Assembly (NCBI GenBank): GCA_023362775.1
Contig: JALMGJ010000003.1
Span: forward strand, 46,827,916-46,891,915
Source of the DNA: Charina bottae
Lineage: Eukaryota > Chordata > Lepidosauria > Squamata > Charinaidae
Length of the DNA: 64,000 bases
Direction of reading: 5' to 3'
Shown here: positions 22,150-35,317 of the stretch, piece after piece
Position numbering within the stretch: position 1 is the first letter of the stretch
Layout: each line of letters begins with the position of its first letter
The notes under the pieces: model-generated
The model's input: the letters and a program-made list of their open reading frames with translations, nothing else
Database searches by the model: none
What the model was told of the DNA's origin: nothing
Made by a program: the position numbers and the translations under genes

Positions 22150-22620
22150 CTGAGTCTTTTTATTTATTTTACTGGGCTTATAGACCACTCCAGTTACAAA
22201 TAACTTTGAGTTACATACATTATATTCCAATTTATCTTAGTGAGGCTAAAACAATACAGTTAAAACAAAGCCTGTCAATACATACACACTTACTGAGAAC
22301 ATTAAACAAGTTAATCAATTCAGTCAGCCAAAAAAGAAACCTTCCTCTGCTAGAAGCAACAAGCTCACGATTTTCAAACCTCCAAGGTCTAATGCAATAA
22401 CCCTATTTTAATGGCCTCCTGGAAAACCAATAGGGAAAAGGCCGTTCAGATGTCTGGGGGGATGTTCTGCCACAGAAGGTGAGGAGCAATTGAGAAAGCT
22501 TGCTTCTATGGTCCCTGGAGGTGTCATTCCTTGAATAAAGGGAGCTGGAGGGACCCCACTCTTCCTGATCTTATCGGACCAGCAGATACTACTGGATTAA
22601 GCAGTCAAATAGATATCCTT
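22150..22620 (-). mobile_element. CR1/L2-like LINE 3' fragment
   Basis: Starts at a TTTATTTATTTTACTGGGC terminus and continues through a GGGGGGATGTTCTGCCACAG block that corresponds, inverted, to the WNxxPPE coding part of the L2/CR1-like copies elsewhere. Heavily diverged. Confidence 0.55.
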
Positions 22621-24424
22621 GTTGGTTCTATGGCTAGTTAAGCAGAAGAATCACGTGACTATCTGAATGAGCAAGTGTCCTACCGATTGGTTACAGCAGA
22701 TGCATGGAAGAGGTAAAACAAGCAAGCAAATAGCAGGTATCGCTTTTTGGCGGAAACAAGACAGTAAAAACAAGTTCGACTCTGTATGGTTCTGTGGTCA
22801 GTTTCTTGGCAATCTATAGCTGCAGTCCTTCCTCTTGCTCCCCTCCCCCATCTAAAGTCAGCCCATGCGGATAGAACACGTAAGATTTAAAAAACTAGAA
22901 CACTTTTGTTACTGAGCCACGAGGGAAGGCTAAGAAAGCAAGTGCTGGTGGATACTCATATTTCCTGTTCTCTCTCAGCCGTAGCACTGAGGATAATTTC
23001 CCTCCTTGTCAAAGACTAAGTTGCAGTAAGGCTGCAACTGTACATTCTGTTCTCTGGAAGTAAATCTCACTGAACTAGACACTGCAGTATTGAACTCTTT
23101 CATCTTTTCTCTGTCTGTGTGCAAGACATGCATACACACATCTGTAGTCAAAGAAAATATACTGTATTTCACATATCTTTCTCAAAGTGAAAAAAGAAGA
23201 AATAATATCTAGGAAAGTGGCCATGAGTAGTACACACATTCCTTTCTGTAGTTTTCCCCATAATTTCATATTCACATCACTACTTGATGAAAGTTGATGC
23301 TTTCATTTTTTCGCTGGAAATCTCCACACTTGAAAATAGTTAGAAATTATTAAATCTTTCATCCCTACGTGCAGGAAAGAGTGGAAATGCCAAAGAAGCA
23401 AGGCATGCACATTTGTCCTTCCAATTTCCTCTCCCTCCCTCCCTATTCTTTGATGTTTAAATATGCTTGCTTTGGAAGTTCAATTCTTGAACAGCCCCAT
23501 AATCTTCCACTTGGAAGAAAGTCCGGTCAATCTAAGAATGAACCAGAGAAGACAAACCAAAAGCTCTTTGAGGCTCATTTATGATAAAGAATTATTTAAA
23601 AAAAAAAAAAGAATATGGTTCTTGAGAAATTGCCAATCATTGTCAGATAGCACCTGGACAGCAGACTGTATATAAGCAGGATCAGTTCTTTTCACTGCTA
23701 TAATGGTTGTTTTGTATTTATATGTAAATGTATAAATACATTTGCAACATGCATATAAATTAGTATACTTAATTTCTCCTCGTGGGGAGGTACAAATCCT
23801 CTTTTCGACTTTTCTGTTCCATTCCCAGAAAAGCATGAATGGCATTGTTTTTAGGTAAATAACTAATTAAAGGTAGACATCGTACAAAACTGTGCTCCCT
23901 CTCATGTTTCAGTGTTTAGCAAGAAACTTAATATACTTAATAAAAAGAGCCAGAAAAATTGAAAAGCGTCTATATTTATATTGATATTGCCAGTCCATAA
24001 TTGATAGTGTCACAGCCATTTATTCATCCATCACTTTCAAAAGGTCTTAGAGTCTTCATCGGCTCAACCCCCACAGGAAATACGGAGCTCAGCAGCACTC
24101 GTTTCATGCCAACTGAGAACTTCTGCCCTTTGATAAACAAGCAGCAGCTGTTCGTTCTGTCCTATAAACTCTCTCTAGAACAATATAAAAACATAAATAG
24201 GTATAATCCACCTGTGCAAACCTTGTCAACGTGGATGAAAGTTCCCAGAAAACAATGCTAGCAACTAGGATAAATCCAAAACAGACCCACAAGCAAAATA
24301 TTAATGGGAAAGATGCAAAATATATCCTCAGATAATAACATTCTGCCACAGAACAAAACACTATGTATAAACAGAATTAGAATGATGTTTAGAAAAATAA
24401 CAACTGTGACTTAACACAGCCTGC

Positions 24425-24780
24425 AGCTGAAAGGACAGTTACGATAAATATATTTCCAACATGCCAGAAGAGGAGCAAAGACAGCTGGATCAAATGAAAG
24501 TCTATCTAGTCCAGTATTTTGTTCCCACAGTTGCCAAGTAGATGTCTCTGGAAAGAACACAAGCAGAGCATGAGTGCAGAGACATCTTTCTACACTTGTT
24601 CCCCAACAACGGGCACCGAGAGATACACTGCCTCCACTTCTGGAGGCAATACTGTATATAGCCATCAAAACTTTGTTGTTGTTCAGTCGTTAAGTCGTGT
24701 CCGACTCTTCGTGACCCCATGGACCAAAGCACGCCCGGCCTTCCTCTCCTCAGCCATCAAAACTAGCAGCTATCAATACC
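24425..24780. repeat. Interspersed repeat with a Bov-B 3' end inserted in it
   Basis: The host part (GATCAAATGAAAGTCTATCT, then AGTCCAGTATTTTGTTCCCA, with a later CACTGCCTCCACTTCTGGAG) is a repeat I have seen widely in reptile genomes but cannot name. At 24672-24750 lies a minus-strand Bov-B 3' end (TTGTTGTTGTTCAGTCGTTA), flanked by AGCCATCAAAACT on both sides, a 13-bp target duplication. Confidence 0.65.
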
Positions 24781-25003
24781 TTATCTTCCACAAATATTTC
24801 TATCACTATGCTTTTTAACTGTGAATTTCACTCTTTTAATCTTACCCTGATCAAGAAGCACTTCTCCATATTTGTCCTCAATTTCCTAGCTTTCAGTTTT
24901 CAATGAAGCATTCAGTTTCATTGGACAGCACTAGTTTATTGTATGATGAAGGGACAAAAACTTCTGACCCTTTTTTCTCCAGAGTGCACATGATATAAGT
25001 ATG

Positions 25004-25022
25004 ATTGATTGATTGATTGATT

Positions 25023-25053
<31 letters not shown>
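25004..25053. repeat. (GATT)n-(GATA)n microsatellite
   Basis: About five GATT units followed by about seven GATA units. Confidence 0.95.
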
Positions 25054-25055
<2 letters not shown>

Positions 25056-26142
25056 ATAATTTCATATATTTCTGTCATACCCCACTCTTTATTTCTTACG
25101 CTTAACGCTTGGCCCCTTTCTATATCTTTTTTGGTTTTTAAAGGAAAGTTTCTGAGACATGGTGATGGAACTCTATGTGGTATCCCAAGCACAGTTATAC
25201 AGTAAATGTATATAATAGCATTTCTTTTCTGGTCAATCAGGGCCAGCTCACATCCAACCTGTTTATAAATGGGAGTTGGATTTGTTACTTCACTTGTTAA
25301 CCCTTAATATTGAACTGCAATTACCAGTTTAATATCCATATCTCTAATTCAAATTGTTCGCCTATAACCAAATAATTTATGAAGAGAACAAATAGTGCCA
25401 GGCCCAATAATAAATTATTCTATTATGAGAACTGAGAAAGTATCAGATACAGCATGACTTTAAACACATTGGAAAAAACTGGCTATATGTAGGAACTGCC
25501 TTAAATGGAGATAAATCATTGGTTTTTCTAGCATTCTGCTTCACTCGGGTTTTAGATGGAAAAACTTCCAGCTATGATTCCAAGTAGCTTTTAAATGGAG
25601 ATGCATACTCTGTTACTGCATCATAAGAAAGGGATCAATAACCTTTTCAGGAAGAAAGCACCATTGCACAATTTTGTACAATGTTGTGGGTGCCAAAAAT
25701 AAATGTAAAAAATTAAATATTAAAATTTAAAAACCATTTTTGAAACAAAATGAAAATGAAAATTCTGCAAATGTAGGATTTTGATATAATGAAGGAGCTT
25801 TATTTTACCTACTCCATCCCCCAGAACATTAGAGATCCTAATTTAATTTTAAAAAACTCCCAAAGTTTCTCTTGAATAGCAATTTTATATATGTTGACAT
25901 AAGTTACCATTATGTCAACAGCATGTTGGCTGAGATAGACATTTATGTAATTTCCAGGTGACTTATAGATAGCAATTATTGTCCAATCTAATAAATATTA
26001 CATACAGCTACAAATATATAACCACTCATTAATGCTCACATATTAAGCTGCAAATCAAATCAAAGAAAGTCCATGCTGTGTCATTAAATCATAAAATTTG
26101 CGAAGAGAGCTTTTACTTTTAAAGACAAAGCATTTTACTTAC

Positions 26143-26612
26143 TTGGTAGAACACAGGTTTATAATTAGTTGAGAAAATTTGCAAGAGATCATCTCCAACA
26201 GTACAGTCTATAGGAAGGTTTTCCACACAAAGGCACTTTGAATGTACGAGTTCTGGAGTTATTTGATTAGCATCCATCCACTGGGCAAAAAGGACATTTC
26301 CACCTAATTGTTTCCCAAGAAGGTCCAACCTAGCCTTTGCTGCAGAATCCTTTTTCATATATTCTACAAAACCATAGCCCTTGGAATAGCCAGTGACTTC
26401 ACTGTATACCAAGAAGTGTCTCTCAACATTCCCATAGGGTCGCACCAGCTCTTCAAACTCTTGCAACGTATAGAAAGGGAGCAAATTGGTAATGCAGAGC
26501 AGGGCATCAGTTGGCTGAAGCTGTACTGATATTTCTTTTCCTCGAAGGGAATGTTGGTGAAACAGCCGTATTGCATTCTGAGCTTGCTCCCCATTCAATA
26601 GAGTAACAAAAG
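26143..26612 (-). CDS. RAVER2: RAVER2 exon 3 (coding; end of RRM1, RRM2, start of RRM3)
   Basis: 470-nt exon, the largest of the gene, between acceptor TGTCTTTCAG and donor GTAAGT; it enters in phase 1 and ends in phase 0. It codes about residues 86-242. In order: the RNP1 part of RRM1 ([15 protein letters not shown]), all of RRM2 with RNP2 LLCITNL and RNP1 SKGYGFVEY (about residues 122-200), and the first half of RRM3 with RNP2-like CLCVENL and [12 protein letters not shown] at the end. RNP1 of RRM2 keeps both aromatic positions expected for RNA stacking. RAVER2 is an hnRNP-associated nuclear protein that binds PTB-family splicing regulators. No disruption is seen. Confidence 0.97.
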
Positions 26613-27361
26613 CTGAAAGACAGCAAATCAGGCAAAATGTTTATGTAAACTCTGTGACAACAGGATTGGGTAGATTTTAAGCTCATGGGATCTACTAAAA
26701 CCCTGTGATTTCTAAATCCAGGGATATGTTTTGAGTCCTGAAACTATATTACTTCACAATCCTTCCACACAAAAATCCATTCTCCTGCTTTCTCCATTTC
26801 AGCAATTATCACTTAGGATGGAAAGCGTCAGTTTGTTCTGCTTTTTACCCACAGCTGTGCTACCACAATGAACCTTTAGCAGAACTTTTTGTCTGCTCAA
26901 TGAGACTTGGACCAGGAAAAGAACAATAATTTCTTACAAAATAGTTGATTTAACTTTTGTGATATTCCAAGAGGAATATATACAGAAGGCATAACATGTA
27001 AATCTGAAATAATATATTTTTTTCTTAATTAAAATGAATATTACAAATTCATGATACTAGCCATCTTCTCTCACCAAAAAGTAGAAACTTGGTTCAGATG
27101 GATTCTGTCCACTGGATTTTTCAGGATTTGCTATACTACCAATCTTTTCCTGTGGATCCACCTCAAGATCAAGAGGTGGATCCACCTCAAGATCAAGTTC
27201 ATTCAGCATACATCGGATGGGGGGGACACAGTAGGGAAGAAGGAAAGGAAATCTCTTTATATGACTGCTGCATTGGATATATCTCAAGATGCCATCTTCT
27301 TAAGCCAATAATATACAATTTCCAGCTTTATGACATGACATTTTACAATCATAGTATAAGC

Positions 27362-27558
27362 CAGGGCTTTCCAAAGTGCCGCCGCTGGCGACACACCCAG
27401 CGGCGGCGGCGGCGACGCGCGCGTGCATGGCGACGGCGCGGGGGGGCGTGCGGCGGCGCGCACGGCGGCGGCACGTGCGCACGGTGGCGGCGCGCCGCCG
27501 CTTCTGGGTGGTGTGGCGACACACTTTTGTGTCGCGACACACAGTTTGGAAAGCTCTG
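27362..27558. mobile_element. hAT MITE, GC-rich family A, copy 3
   Basis: Ends CAGGGCTTTCCAAAGTGCC and CAGTTTGGAAAGCTCTG, flanked by a perfect GTATAAGC duplication (27354-27361 and 27559-27566). GCGGCG-rich interior and GTGTCGCGACAC near the right end. Intense CpG density in an otherwise AT-rich intron. Confidence 0.92.
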
Positions 27559-28710
27559 GTATAAGCAATGCTGATTTTTCAAATAAAATTATATTCATAT
27601 GCTTTAATACTGTCAAGTAAACTCTGGGAATAAACCAAATTCTAATCTAACATTAATGTCTGTTCATTCTCTTCAGCTATTCTTTCCTCCTTAGTATGTT
27701 TTGTTAAAAATTGGCATGATGTCATTGGAAGATGAAAGCGTTGCCTGGCACAAATAACCTTTTAAAGTTATTGCCGACATATCGTATTTCGATAGACTTT
27801 TCCTGAAATTCAATTCCAGGAAGCTCTGGTTGCAAGATTACTGTTTAAAACCAAAAACATCTTTTATTCTAGTATGCCTATTAATCATCTGTTTCTACTG
27901 AACACCAAAACTCAAGTGGAAGCGAAATAGAATGGTAAGACGATACCACTGAGATTCAGGAATGTTAACATCTTCTTTCAAGCCTGAATAATCAAAGGTT
28001 ATACTATCCTCAAGTCTACTCAAGAGGTTTACTAAATAAAATATAAATGCAAGTTTCACAGAGAACCTGGTTTTAATGAAAGGCAAATTACTTTTATCAG
28101 GGGTATGCAACCAACCCCCCTAAGTCCTTTCAAAGTTATAGCTGAAATTATTTCTGAATATAGCATAAGAACATTTCAAAAACATAGGAACTAATTATTT
28201 TAACAAAGACTCATAACAGCTATAGGGGCATATCCATTTAATTTTTTAGACAGCAATACAGGATTCATTCAACTTCCTATTCTAGTTTTCTACCTTTGAA
28301 TTCCTGGAGGTCTCCTATCTATGTTCTAACCAGGTCTTAATGTTTCAAGATCAGCCAACAAGCAATCATATTAATGGTACTTAATTAATCTAATTTAAAT
28401 TTATTTTTTTCATCCTATTCTCACTCTTGTTGGAATGCAATCCTCACTATGCCTTTCAAAGACCAAACACAGTCCTTATCCTGAAAAAGATTTATTTATA
28501 TACAGTCCTGATTTATTTATTTATAAAGAGAAACTCTAGCTAATGGGAATGCAATGGAATAGAAGAATCACTCCAACTCAGCAGTGTAATTCTGGATCTT
28601 ATGCAAGGTTCTCAGTGTCAAATAATTCTCCATTTCCATTACATCCCTGTAAAATACAGCCCTTGATATCCATTAGGTGCTCTGGAGAGGAGTAAAAGGG
28701 TCTGTGAGGA

Positions 28711-28762
28711 GGAGGAGGAGGAGGAGGAGGAGGAGGAGGAGGAGGAGGAGGAGGCGGAGGAG
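28711..28762. repeat. (GGA)n microsatellite
   Basis: About 16 GGA/GAG units with one GCG interruption. On the minus strand it reads as a run of prolines after an ATG; I regard that open frame as an artefact. Confidence 0.92.
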
Positions 28763-29695
28763 GACCCATTGCAGAAGTTGGCCTTGACACTGAATATCAT
28801 CCTATAGAAATAGATTCTAATAAATACTTTTTACTCATAGTATTCTACAGAAAATATGCACAGGGGCAATTTACAAAAATAGTGTCAGTTAATTTTCATG
28901 GTTAAGTTACACACTATAATTGTCCAACTGTAATAAGGGTAGGTAGTATGTTGCACTTCAGAAGTTCTGAACTACAACTTCCATAAGTTTCAACTAGTTG
29001 TTGCCTCCAAACTGTGAAAGGCCCACACAATTTTGCCATATTAAATAAATTCTATTCCCATGCATCAATAATGCAGAAGCACTTTAAAAATGGATTGTCA
29101 CTCATTAATTTTTTAAACAAAGATTAAAATTCATCGATGGTACACACTAATAGCCTAGTAATTACAAAATTCAATGTGACGTCAATTTAGAGGACAGATT
29201 TGTCAGTAGCGTTTTCTCTTCAGTGGCCACTTCGCATATTCAAGCTATCAATATTGAATAATTAAATTATGAATATGCATTTCCAAACTGATCCCTAGAA
29301 GAATAAATACTACACACTGAACATTTGTTCCTAAATGCAAAAATATAGGGTTTCCAACATTTCCTAACTCCTTTCAAGTCCAAAATAGAAGACAGTATTT
29401 ATAAATCTCACTATTTTAATGTTAATATGTAAGACTATAACTTCAGATTTAATCATATTAGGCTGAATCAAATATAATTTTTAAAAATCATGTTCTGATG
29501 GCATGAAAATAAATATTAGAACATATTTTCCTCTCATGTACTATAATTCCCATAAACTTCTTTTATGGTTTGCCATTTGTTTGTTATTCAAGCAAACTAG
29601 TACAGTATGATTTGAGCATACTAAGAAAAGAATCAGTGTACAGGAAAAAACATGAGAAAAATGAGCTGTTTAGACATGTTGTATCAATCAATAAA

Positions 29696-30055
29696 GGGGC
29701 GTGGTGGCTCAGCGGGTAAGATGCCAGGCTTGTCGATTGGAAGATCGCAAGTCTGGAGGTTTGAATCCCTGGTCCCGCGTGACGAATCCCTAGTCCCGTG
29801 AGCTCCTGCACTAGCCCCAGCTCTTGCCCCCAGCTCTTTTGAACCTAGCAATTCAAAAGCATGCAAATGCAAGTAGATAAATAGGTACCACTTGGGTGGG
29901 AAGGTAACAGCGTTCCGCGTGCGTCATGCCGGCCACATGACCATGGAAGCGTCTTCGGACAACGCTGGCTCTTCGGCTAACAAATGGAGATGAGCACCGG
30001 CCCCTAGAGTCGGACATGACTGCACAAATGTGCGGGGGGAACCTTTACCTTTTTA
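29696..30055 (+). mobile_element. Sauria-type tRNA SINE, copy 2
   Basis: Head GGGGCGTGGTGGCTCAGCGG, tail TGCGGGGGGAACCTTTACCT. The body carries a local duplication of the AATCCCTGGTCCCGCGTGACG part. Flanked by ATCAATCAATA on both sides, consistent with LINE-mediated insertion. Confidence 0.9.
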
Positions 30056-30079
30056 TCAATCAATAGTTTTACATCATTG

Positions 30080-30165
30080 AGTGCGTGCGTGCGTGTGTGT
30101 GTGTGTGTATACATACATACATACATACATACAGTGTGTGTGTGTGTATATATATCACACACATA
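30080..30165. repeat. Compound GCGT/GT-ATAC-GT-TATA microsatellite
   Basis: Alternating blocks of (GCGT), (GT), (ATAC), (GT) and (TA), about 110 bp from RAVER2 exon 2. Confidence 0.9.
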
Positions 30166-30271
30166 TTAGCACATTGAAGCAACAATTTAATGTTGTTATT
30201 AAATTGTGATAACAAAAATTAATCAAAATACTCAAATCTATTATCATAAATATTATACTGCAACTTTTTAC

Positions 30272-30338
30272 CTGTTTTTTTATGTTTGTCCACATAACAA
30301 TACTTCAGTTCAAAGTCTTTTAATAAATCATGGATTTC
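30272..30338 (-). CDS. RAVER2: RAVER2 exon 2 (coding; central part of RRM1)
   Basis: 67-nt exon between acceptor TTTTCTTTTAG and donor GTAAAA. It enters in phase 0 and ends in phase 1. It codes EIHDLLKDFELKYCYVDKH then KKT, about residues 64-85, covering helix 1 and strands 2-3 of RRM1. Exact agreement with the raver consensus (E-HDLLKDY-LKYCYVDRNKRT, recalled) and perfect phase continuity with exons 1 and 3 make this secure even though the exon is small. Confidence 0.96.
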
Positions 30339-31294
30339 CTAAAAGAAAAACAATGCATCAATAAATATCAACTCAGTGAAATGATTAATTTCAGCTTAGA
30401 GATTTGAAAATGTTCCAAGTAAAAAATTATTCTCAAAACATGCTGACAAACAAATATTAGTTAAGTATCAATATGAGCATGATGCAGTTCAACGGCAAAC
30501 AGGACCCTTTGAACAGCAGAGTTCACAACATCTTATTTAAAAAATGCCAAAATTTGTCAAAGGTTAGATTGTAAGCAAAATTTTGAAGTTGAAAGGTATT
30601 TCTTCATAGTGATATTTTCTATCCAGCTACATTACCATGTTCTTTGTAGAAAGAGAATACCAGAAATGCAGTCCTGAATCTAAACTTAACCAGTCATGTT
30701 TTCATGAAATATATGAAATTAAACAGCAGGCCAATTAGCTGCAACATCATCTATGGTTACAGGGCAACCCCATCTGCTACCAGAATTTTACATCTTGTAT
30801 GACACATCAATATTGAATTTTGAAAGCATGCTTTTTATTATTGTGAAACAAGACTGCATAGAGAAGTAGAGAAATTCCGCCCCCCCCCCAATTTCTATTA
30901 ACTTTCTCTTTTGCTATAAAGCATTTTTCATCCTCTATAATTAGGTAGTATTGTGCAAATCCTTATGGAATACAATAACTAGCATCTGCATCCTCTTCCT
31001 CTAGTGAATTGATAAGAAAAGGATCAGCAAAGAAAAACATTTAAGTGCTGTGGTGTACAGGGCTGGGCTCCCAGCTATATACTGATTTTATGCTTACTGA
31101 GTCCATAATTCATATCAATCACATTGATATTTTTATGAATCAGCACTGTTATTGTTATATAGGCCCACGGGTATTTATGCATTTTATATTTGTCTTAAAC
31201 AATTAGATAAAGTGTACTTGTTGCAATTCGTGTAATTACCATAGTCATGTTGGTAATATCAAGATAATATCTAGAAGGAACATAATTTTTTTAA

Positions 31295-31530
31295 TTGCTT
31301 TTTTATTAGAATTATATTCTGCCTTTCCTCCAGACACTTAATGTGGCTTATGGGGGATCTGGGGAATGTCTTTTCGTTTTATCTCCATTACAACAAACCT
31401 CTGAAGATTGGGCTGATAGAGAGTGACCAGCGCAAAGTCACCTGGTGAAATTTCTATGGTTTAGGGTGGTTTTGCTTCTCCCCAGTCCTTGTCCAATACC
31501 TTAACCATTATACCATCTGGCTCTTTTATG
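31295..31530 (-). mobile_element. MIR/core-SINE-like repeat
   Basis: Minus-strand order: GAGCCAGATGGTATAATGGT head, a GTGACTTTGCGCTGGTCACT block, then AGGTTTGTTGTAATGGAGAT. Followed immediately (31560-31680) by another eroded repeat containing CATCAAGTCGGTGTCGACTT, a motif I associate with reptile interspersed repeats but cannot name. Confidence 0.6.
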
Positions 31531-32027
31531 GTGGGTGGGCCAGAGCTTTGGAGTCTCTGATTGACAGATTATGTGCCATCAAGTCGGTGTCGACTTTTAG
31601 CAACCACACAGATTTTCTCCATGATGAGCTGTCGCTAACCTTTCCAATGTTCAAAGTTTTCCAATGGTACTCATTGACACTGTAACCAAGTCCATCCAGT
31701 GAATCTCAAATATAACAGGTAGAGAACAGTCAGATCTCCTATCTGAAGAAATATCTGGCTTTGCTACTCTACACCTCAGCTGCCACTAAAGTGGAAGAAA
31801 GAGCACTCTGTTCCAGCAAGAATGAGTGGCAGTTCACGGAGTACAAATAGACTAATTTGCTTTCTTATTCAGCAGTGTTGGTAAAATAAAATTTGGGTTA
31901 GATTGGATTTGGATTGGATTAGATTACTTGATCTGAGATTAGGTTTTTGCATGCACAAATATGAGTGTGTGTGGGAACTGTGACATAATACTGAAGTAAA
32001 AGAACGGGCAGTATTATTTCAGATTAA

Positions 32028-32126
32028 TCTGTAGCTTGAATCATGTCAACTGGATTTCTATTTTCTCAGTGGAAACGTTTTCCACTGAGAAAATAGAAAT
32101 CCAGTTGACATGATTCAAGCTACAGA
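32028..32126. repeat. Perfect 48-bp palindrome with 3-nt spacer
   Basis: Arms 32028-32075 and 32079-32126 are exact reverse complements. No transposon ends or target duplication are visible. Confidence 0.95.
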
Positions 32127-32294
32127 CAATTCCACCTGGATGACTGAGAACCTTCATAGACATATTTCAGATTAAGGAACACATTTTAAATTGTCTCAAA
32201 TGCAAGTGTTATTGCTAGATTTCTATTGTTAGGATTTTTTAATATGGGTTTTTTTTTAAAATGTGCCCCTTGTGGTCTGTACTGTATGCATTGT

Positions 32295-32295
32295 T

Positions 32296-32346
<51 letters not shown>

Positions 32347-32680
32347 TTTCACTTATTATTAATTGTATACCCTGCCTTTTTCCTTATATAAGCACTCAAG
32401 CAGTTTTACAACAACTAAACAACATATCTCAGCGAAATCAATACAATCAAAATTAAAATCAATACTGTCAATAACAAAAACTTGAGAGAGATAAATTTCT
32501 GCCATTTGACCATTTCCCTAAATACTGGGAGTATAGGGGCTGAACACATCTCTGTGGAAAAAACATTGTATAGCTTGGGAGCCATAGAGGAGAAGCTGTC
32601 TCCTGTATAGCCAGTAGCCGAGATTCTAGATATGGGGCATCTTCAGTTACTGAGTAGGTTCCTAACAAGAAATAGTCAGG
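32295..32680 (-). repeat. (TTTA)n array and attached LINE 3' relic
   Basis: About thirteen TTTA units (32295-32349) precede a TACCCTGCCTTTTTCCTTAT block and further eroded LINE-like sequence; read on the minus strand this is a LINE 3' end with its AAAT tail. Coding content is lost. Confidence 0.55.
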
Positions 32681-34695
32681 CCCTAAGTCATTTAAAAAAA
32701 TAAATCAACTAAATAAACAAGCAAAAGAGGTTTATATATTTTGAGATTCTTTGTCTGCAAAAAAACAACCAAATACTATATACAGTTTTTAATTTGGATA
32801 ACAATCCAAACTATGGGCAGAGTTATACAAATGTCCACCTGTGTGAGCTGGAGAAACTTGGTCATGTTGCGGGGAAGGCCAAAAAAAAGACGTTGGGAAA
32901 ATGCTCAATCTCAGATGTTAACTAAAAACAGATCATACTAGCTATTTTTTTCCTGCCCTGCTCTCAACCCATTATGAGACTGCCTGGCAGTATCAACAAG
33001 TTATGATTGGGTTAATGCACTGCATTAACCAGTGGCTTGTTTACCCATGATTTTCTGAATAAGCCACAACTGACTGGGTTTACACAGCGTGCTAAACTAT
33101 CAACCATGATTTAATTAGCCTATACAACACTCAAAAACAATACCAAATAAAACACATTATGTCTGAATGTGTGGTGTGGTTTAGTTTGTATCTTGTTAGA
33201 GATCAAGTGCAGGGTAAAAATCTGAAGACTTAATCCAAAGAGCTGTTTATGCTATATGTTTATAAAATATATATAAAGAAATATATAAAGAAATATTATA
33301 GATTTCTTTTCTTTTTCTACACTATAAAAGAGCTGTTTATGCTCATTCCAGCATAGACACAATACACATTTTTTTGCATATCACAGACTCCATACAGAGT
33401 TCACATCAGGCAAAATGGGAACAAGGAGACAAGCTGTATATTGCCTGTCAAAGAGCAGTCCCAAAGTTAGTATTCACACCTCAGTATACAATTTTGGAGG
33501 AAAGTAACAGCTTTATGTTATTATTTTTTAAAGGAAAACTTGTTTGTGTAACCAAAATAATAATTTATCTACTTTTTCATGTACCACATCCTAGTAAAGA
33601 TTGGGCTCTTATATCTTGCTTGGCCAGTTTTATGTATATTGGCTAAAAATACTTTTAATGCCAGCTATGGTATGGTCCACACATCTTCAAGGTCATATGC
33701 ATATGCCTCCAGATACAGCTCTAATAAATGAACTACCTGAGTCCAAGATCACAATGCAGTCCTGTTTTGCCAATCTGCTAATTCAATATATATAGTTTAA
33801 TGGCAGGATCAAGTATCTTCTTTTTAGTCAAATTGAACACTAGTCTCTTATTTCCTCGGTTAACAGCTGTCAAATGCCACGTTAATAAAATATGATGATG
33901 CTTTTTGGAGGATCTACACAGTGATACTGTGTTACTGCTGTTATTCAGTAATCAACCAGACCTGCCCAATTTTCTGAGAGAGAGAAAGGGAAATCTTATT
34001 TATAAGGACATGTGTGAAATGTGCTTTCCATGAATGGCCATTACAGAAAAGCTTATTTGGCTATAGATGAACAATTTTACCATTTAAAGACATTATAGAA
34101 AGCATGCCTGAAACTTGCATAGCAAACTACTTTTATTACCATGCATCATTCTTCTGAGGATACTCCATCAAATAAAACAATATCCAGTTGACATCTATAA
34201 AATGAATTTTTAAAAAGTGATTAACGCAATACACTACACTGATCTGCTAAGTTTATTTTTAGATCATGGAAAATATGCTATGCTATCCAGCAACTCACCG
34301 TGTAGTTAAACCATGTTGTACAGCTTGGTAATCATTGTGTTTTTACAAATATAGCTGTCAGAGCCTCCAACTCTCGAACTGCAGATTGCAACTGTTATTT
34401 CAACAGTTCCAAATAAGGGACCATAAGCAATCAGGAATTATGTCTCAGTCTGATGTTAAAGTAATAAAATAGCATAAAATGTTCTCATATTCTTTGGAGC
34501 CAACCAGGATATTAACTGATATACACATGGAGAAATACAATATTTATTAATACTTTTAGAGTTCAGACTTGCACAGAGCTACCTACTTTTTTATTCTCAC
34601 AACAACCTAATCATGACCAAGAAACAGAGTTTTCCAAGGTCACTCAGGAATGAAGGTGTTAACTCTACTCTCCCCAGTGCAAGTCCAACACTATC

Positions 34696-34855
34696 AGACA
34701 GAGATTTTGCTTCTATCTGTGCTCCTGTCCTCTGAAGATGCTGGCCACAGATGCTGGCGAAACATTAGGAACCACAACTTCCAGAACACGGCCACACAGC
34801 CCGGAAGACCCACAACAGCCATTGAACTCCGGCCGTGAAAGCCTTCGACAATACA
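34696..34855 (+). mobile_element. Solo 3' terminal repeat of a Penelope-like element
   Basis: Matches the last ~160 bp of the Penelope-like element at 47.6-49.4 kb, from GATTTTGCTTCTATCTGTGC through CCTCTGAAGATGCTGGCCAC to GAAAGCCTTCGACAATACA. Flanked by TCCAACACTATC on both sides (34684-34695, 34856-34867), a 12-bp target duplication. It carries the hammerhead-like core with one change (GAAACATT instead of GAAACGTT). Confidence 0.85.
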
Positions 34856-35317
34856 TCCAACACTATCCATTCTGGAGTCTCAATTCACACACTCTTATTT
34901 ATTTATTCATTAAAATATTAATATATTGCTTCTCATTTATACAAATACCAAGATTGTAATGGTAGAAAAGAAAAGCAACCCATGAAGTGTGGCTTCTGAG
35001 TGTGTGCGTAGCTTAGCAGTAATTAATCATCTAGTCAACCAGGCATTTAGGATAAAGTATGTTGCATTACAGTGAATATGGGGTCATGGGTACAGCTTCT
35101 CCAGGCAAACTGAGATTCTGACAGTGATCCAGCTCTTTGTGGGGGATCACAAATTTGAGTGGCAAGTTACAAGTCTCAACTTGCCTTGGCAAGTGGACAG
35201 CCACACCACTGAACTTTCTCTTTCTCAAATGTAGGTAGGCTCTCAAAGGCTGGAAGAAAGTAACAGACCAGCAAGGTGTCTGGTGGCTCTAGCATGCTGT
35301 TCTGCATCATCAACCTT

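Larger units (their letters stand above)
21460..26142 (-). other. RAVER2: RAVER2 intron 3
   Basis: 4.7-kb intron. It contains an old LINE fragment (22150-22620), an interspersed repeat with a Bov-B end inserted in it (24425-24780) and a GATT/GATA microsatellite, listed separately. The rest (21460-22150, 22620-24420, 25055-26142) looks unique and carries no recognised gene. Confidence 0.75.
26613..30271 (-). other. RAVER2: RAVER2 intron 2
   Basis: 3.7-kb intron. It contains a short TCAAGATCAAG/GGTGGATCCACC local duplication near 27160-27200, hAT MITE A copy 3, a GGA microsatellite, a Sauria SINE and a compound GT/ATAC microsatellite. The remaining stretches (27567-28700 and 28765-29690) look unique; about 28950-29030 may be an ancient repeat. 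Confidence 0.75.

Noticed and set aside
28599..28790. Polyproline open frame resembling an exon of a proline-rich protein
   Set aside because: It is a (GGA)n microsatellite read in one frame; the flanking residues match no raver segment and RAVER2 exons 2 and 3 join in phase without it.
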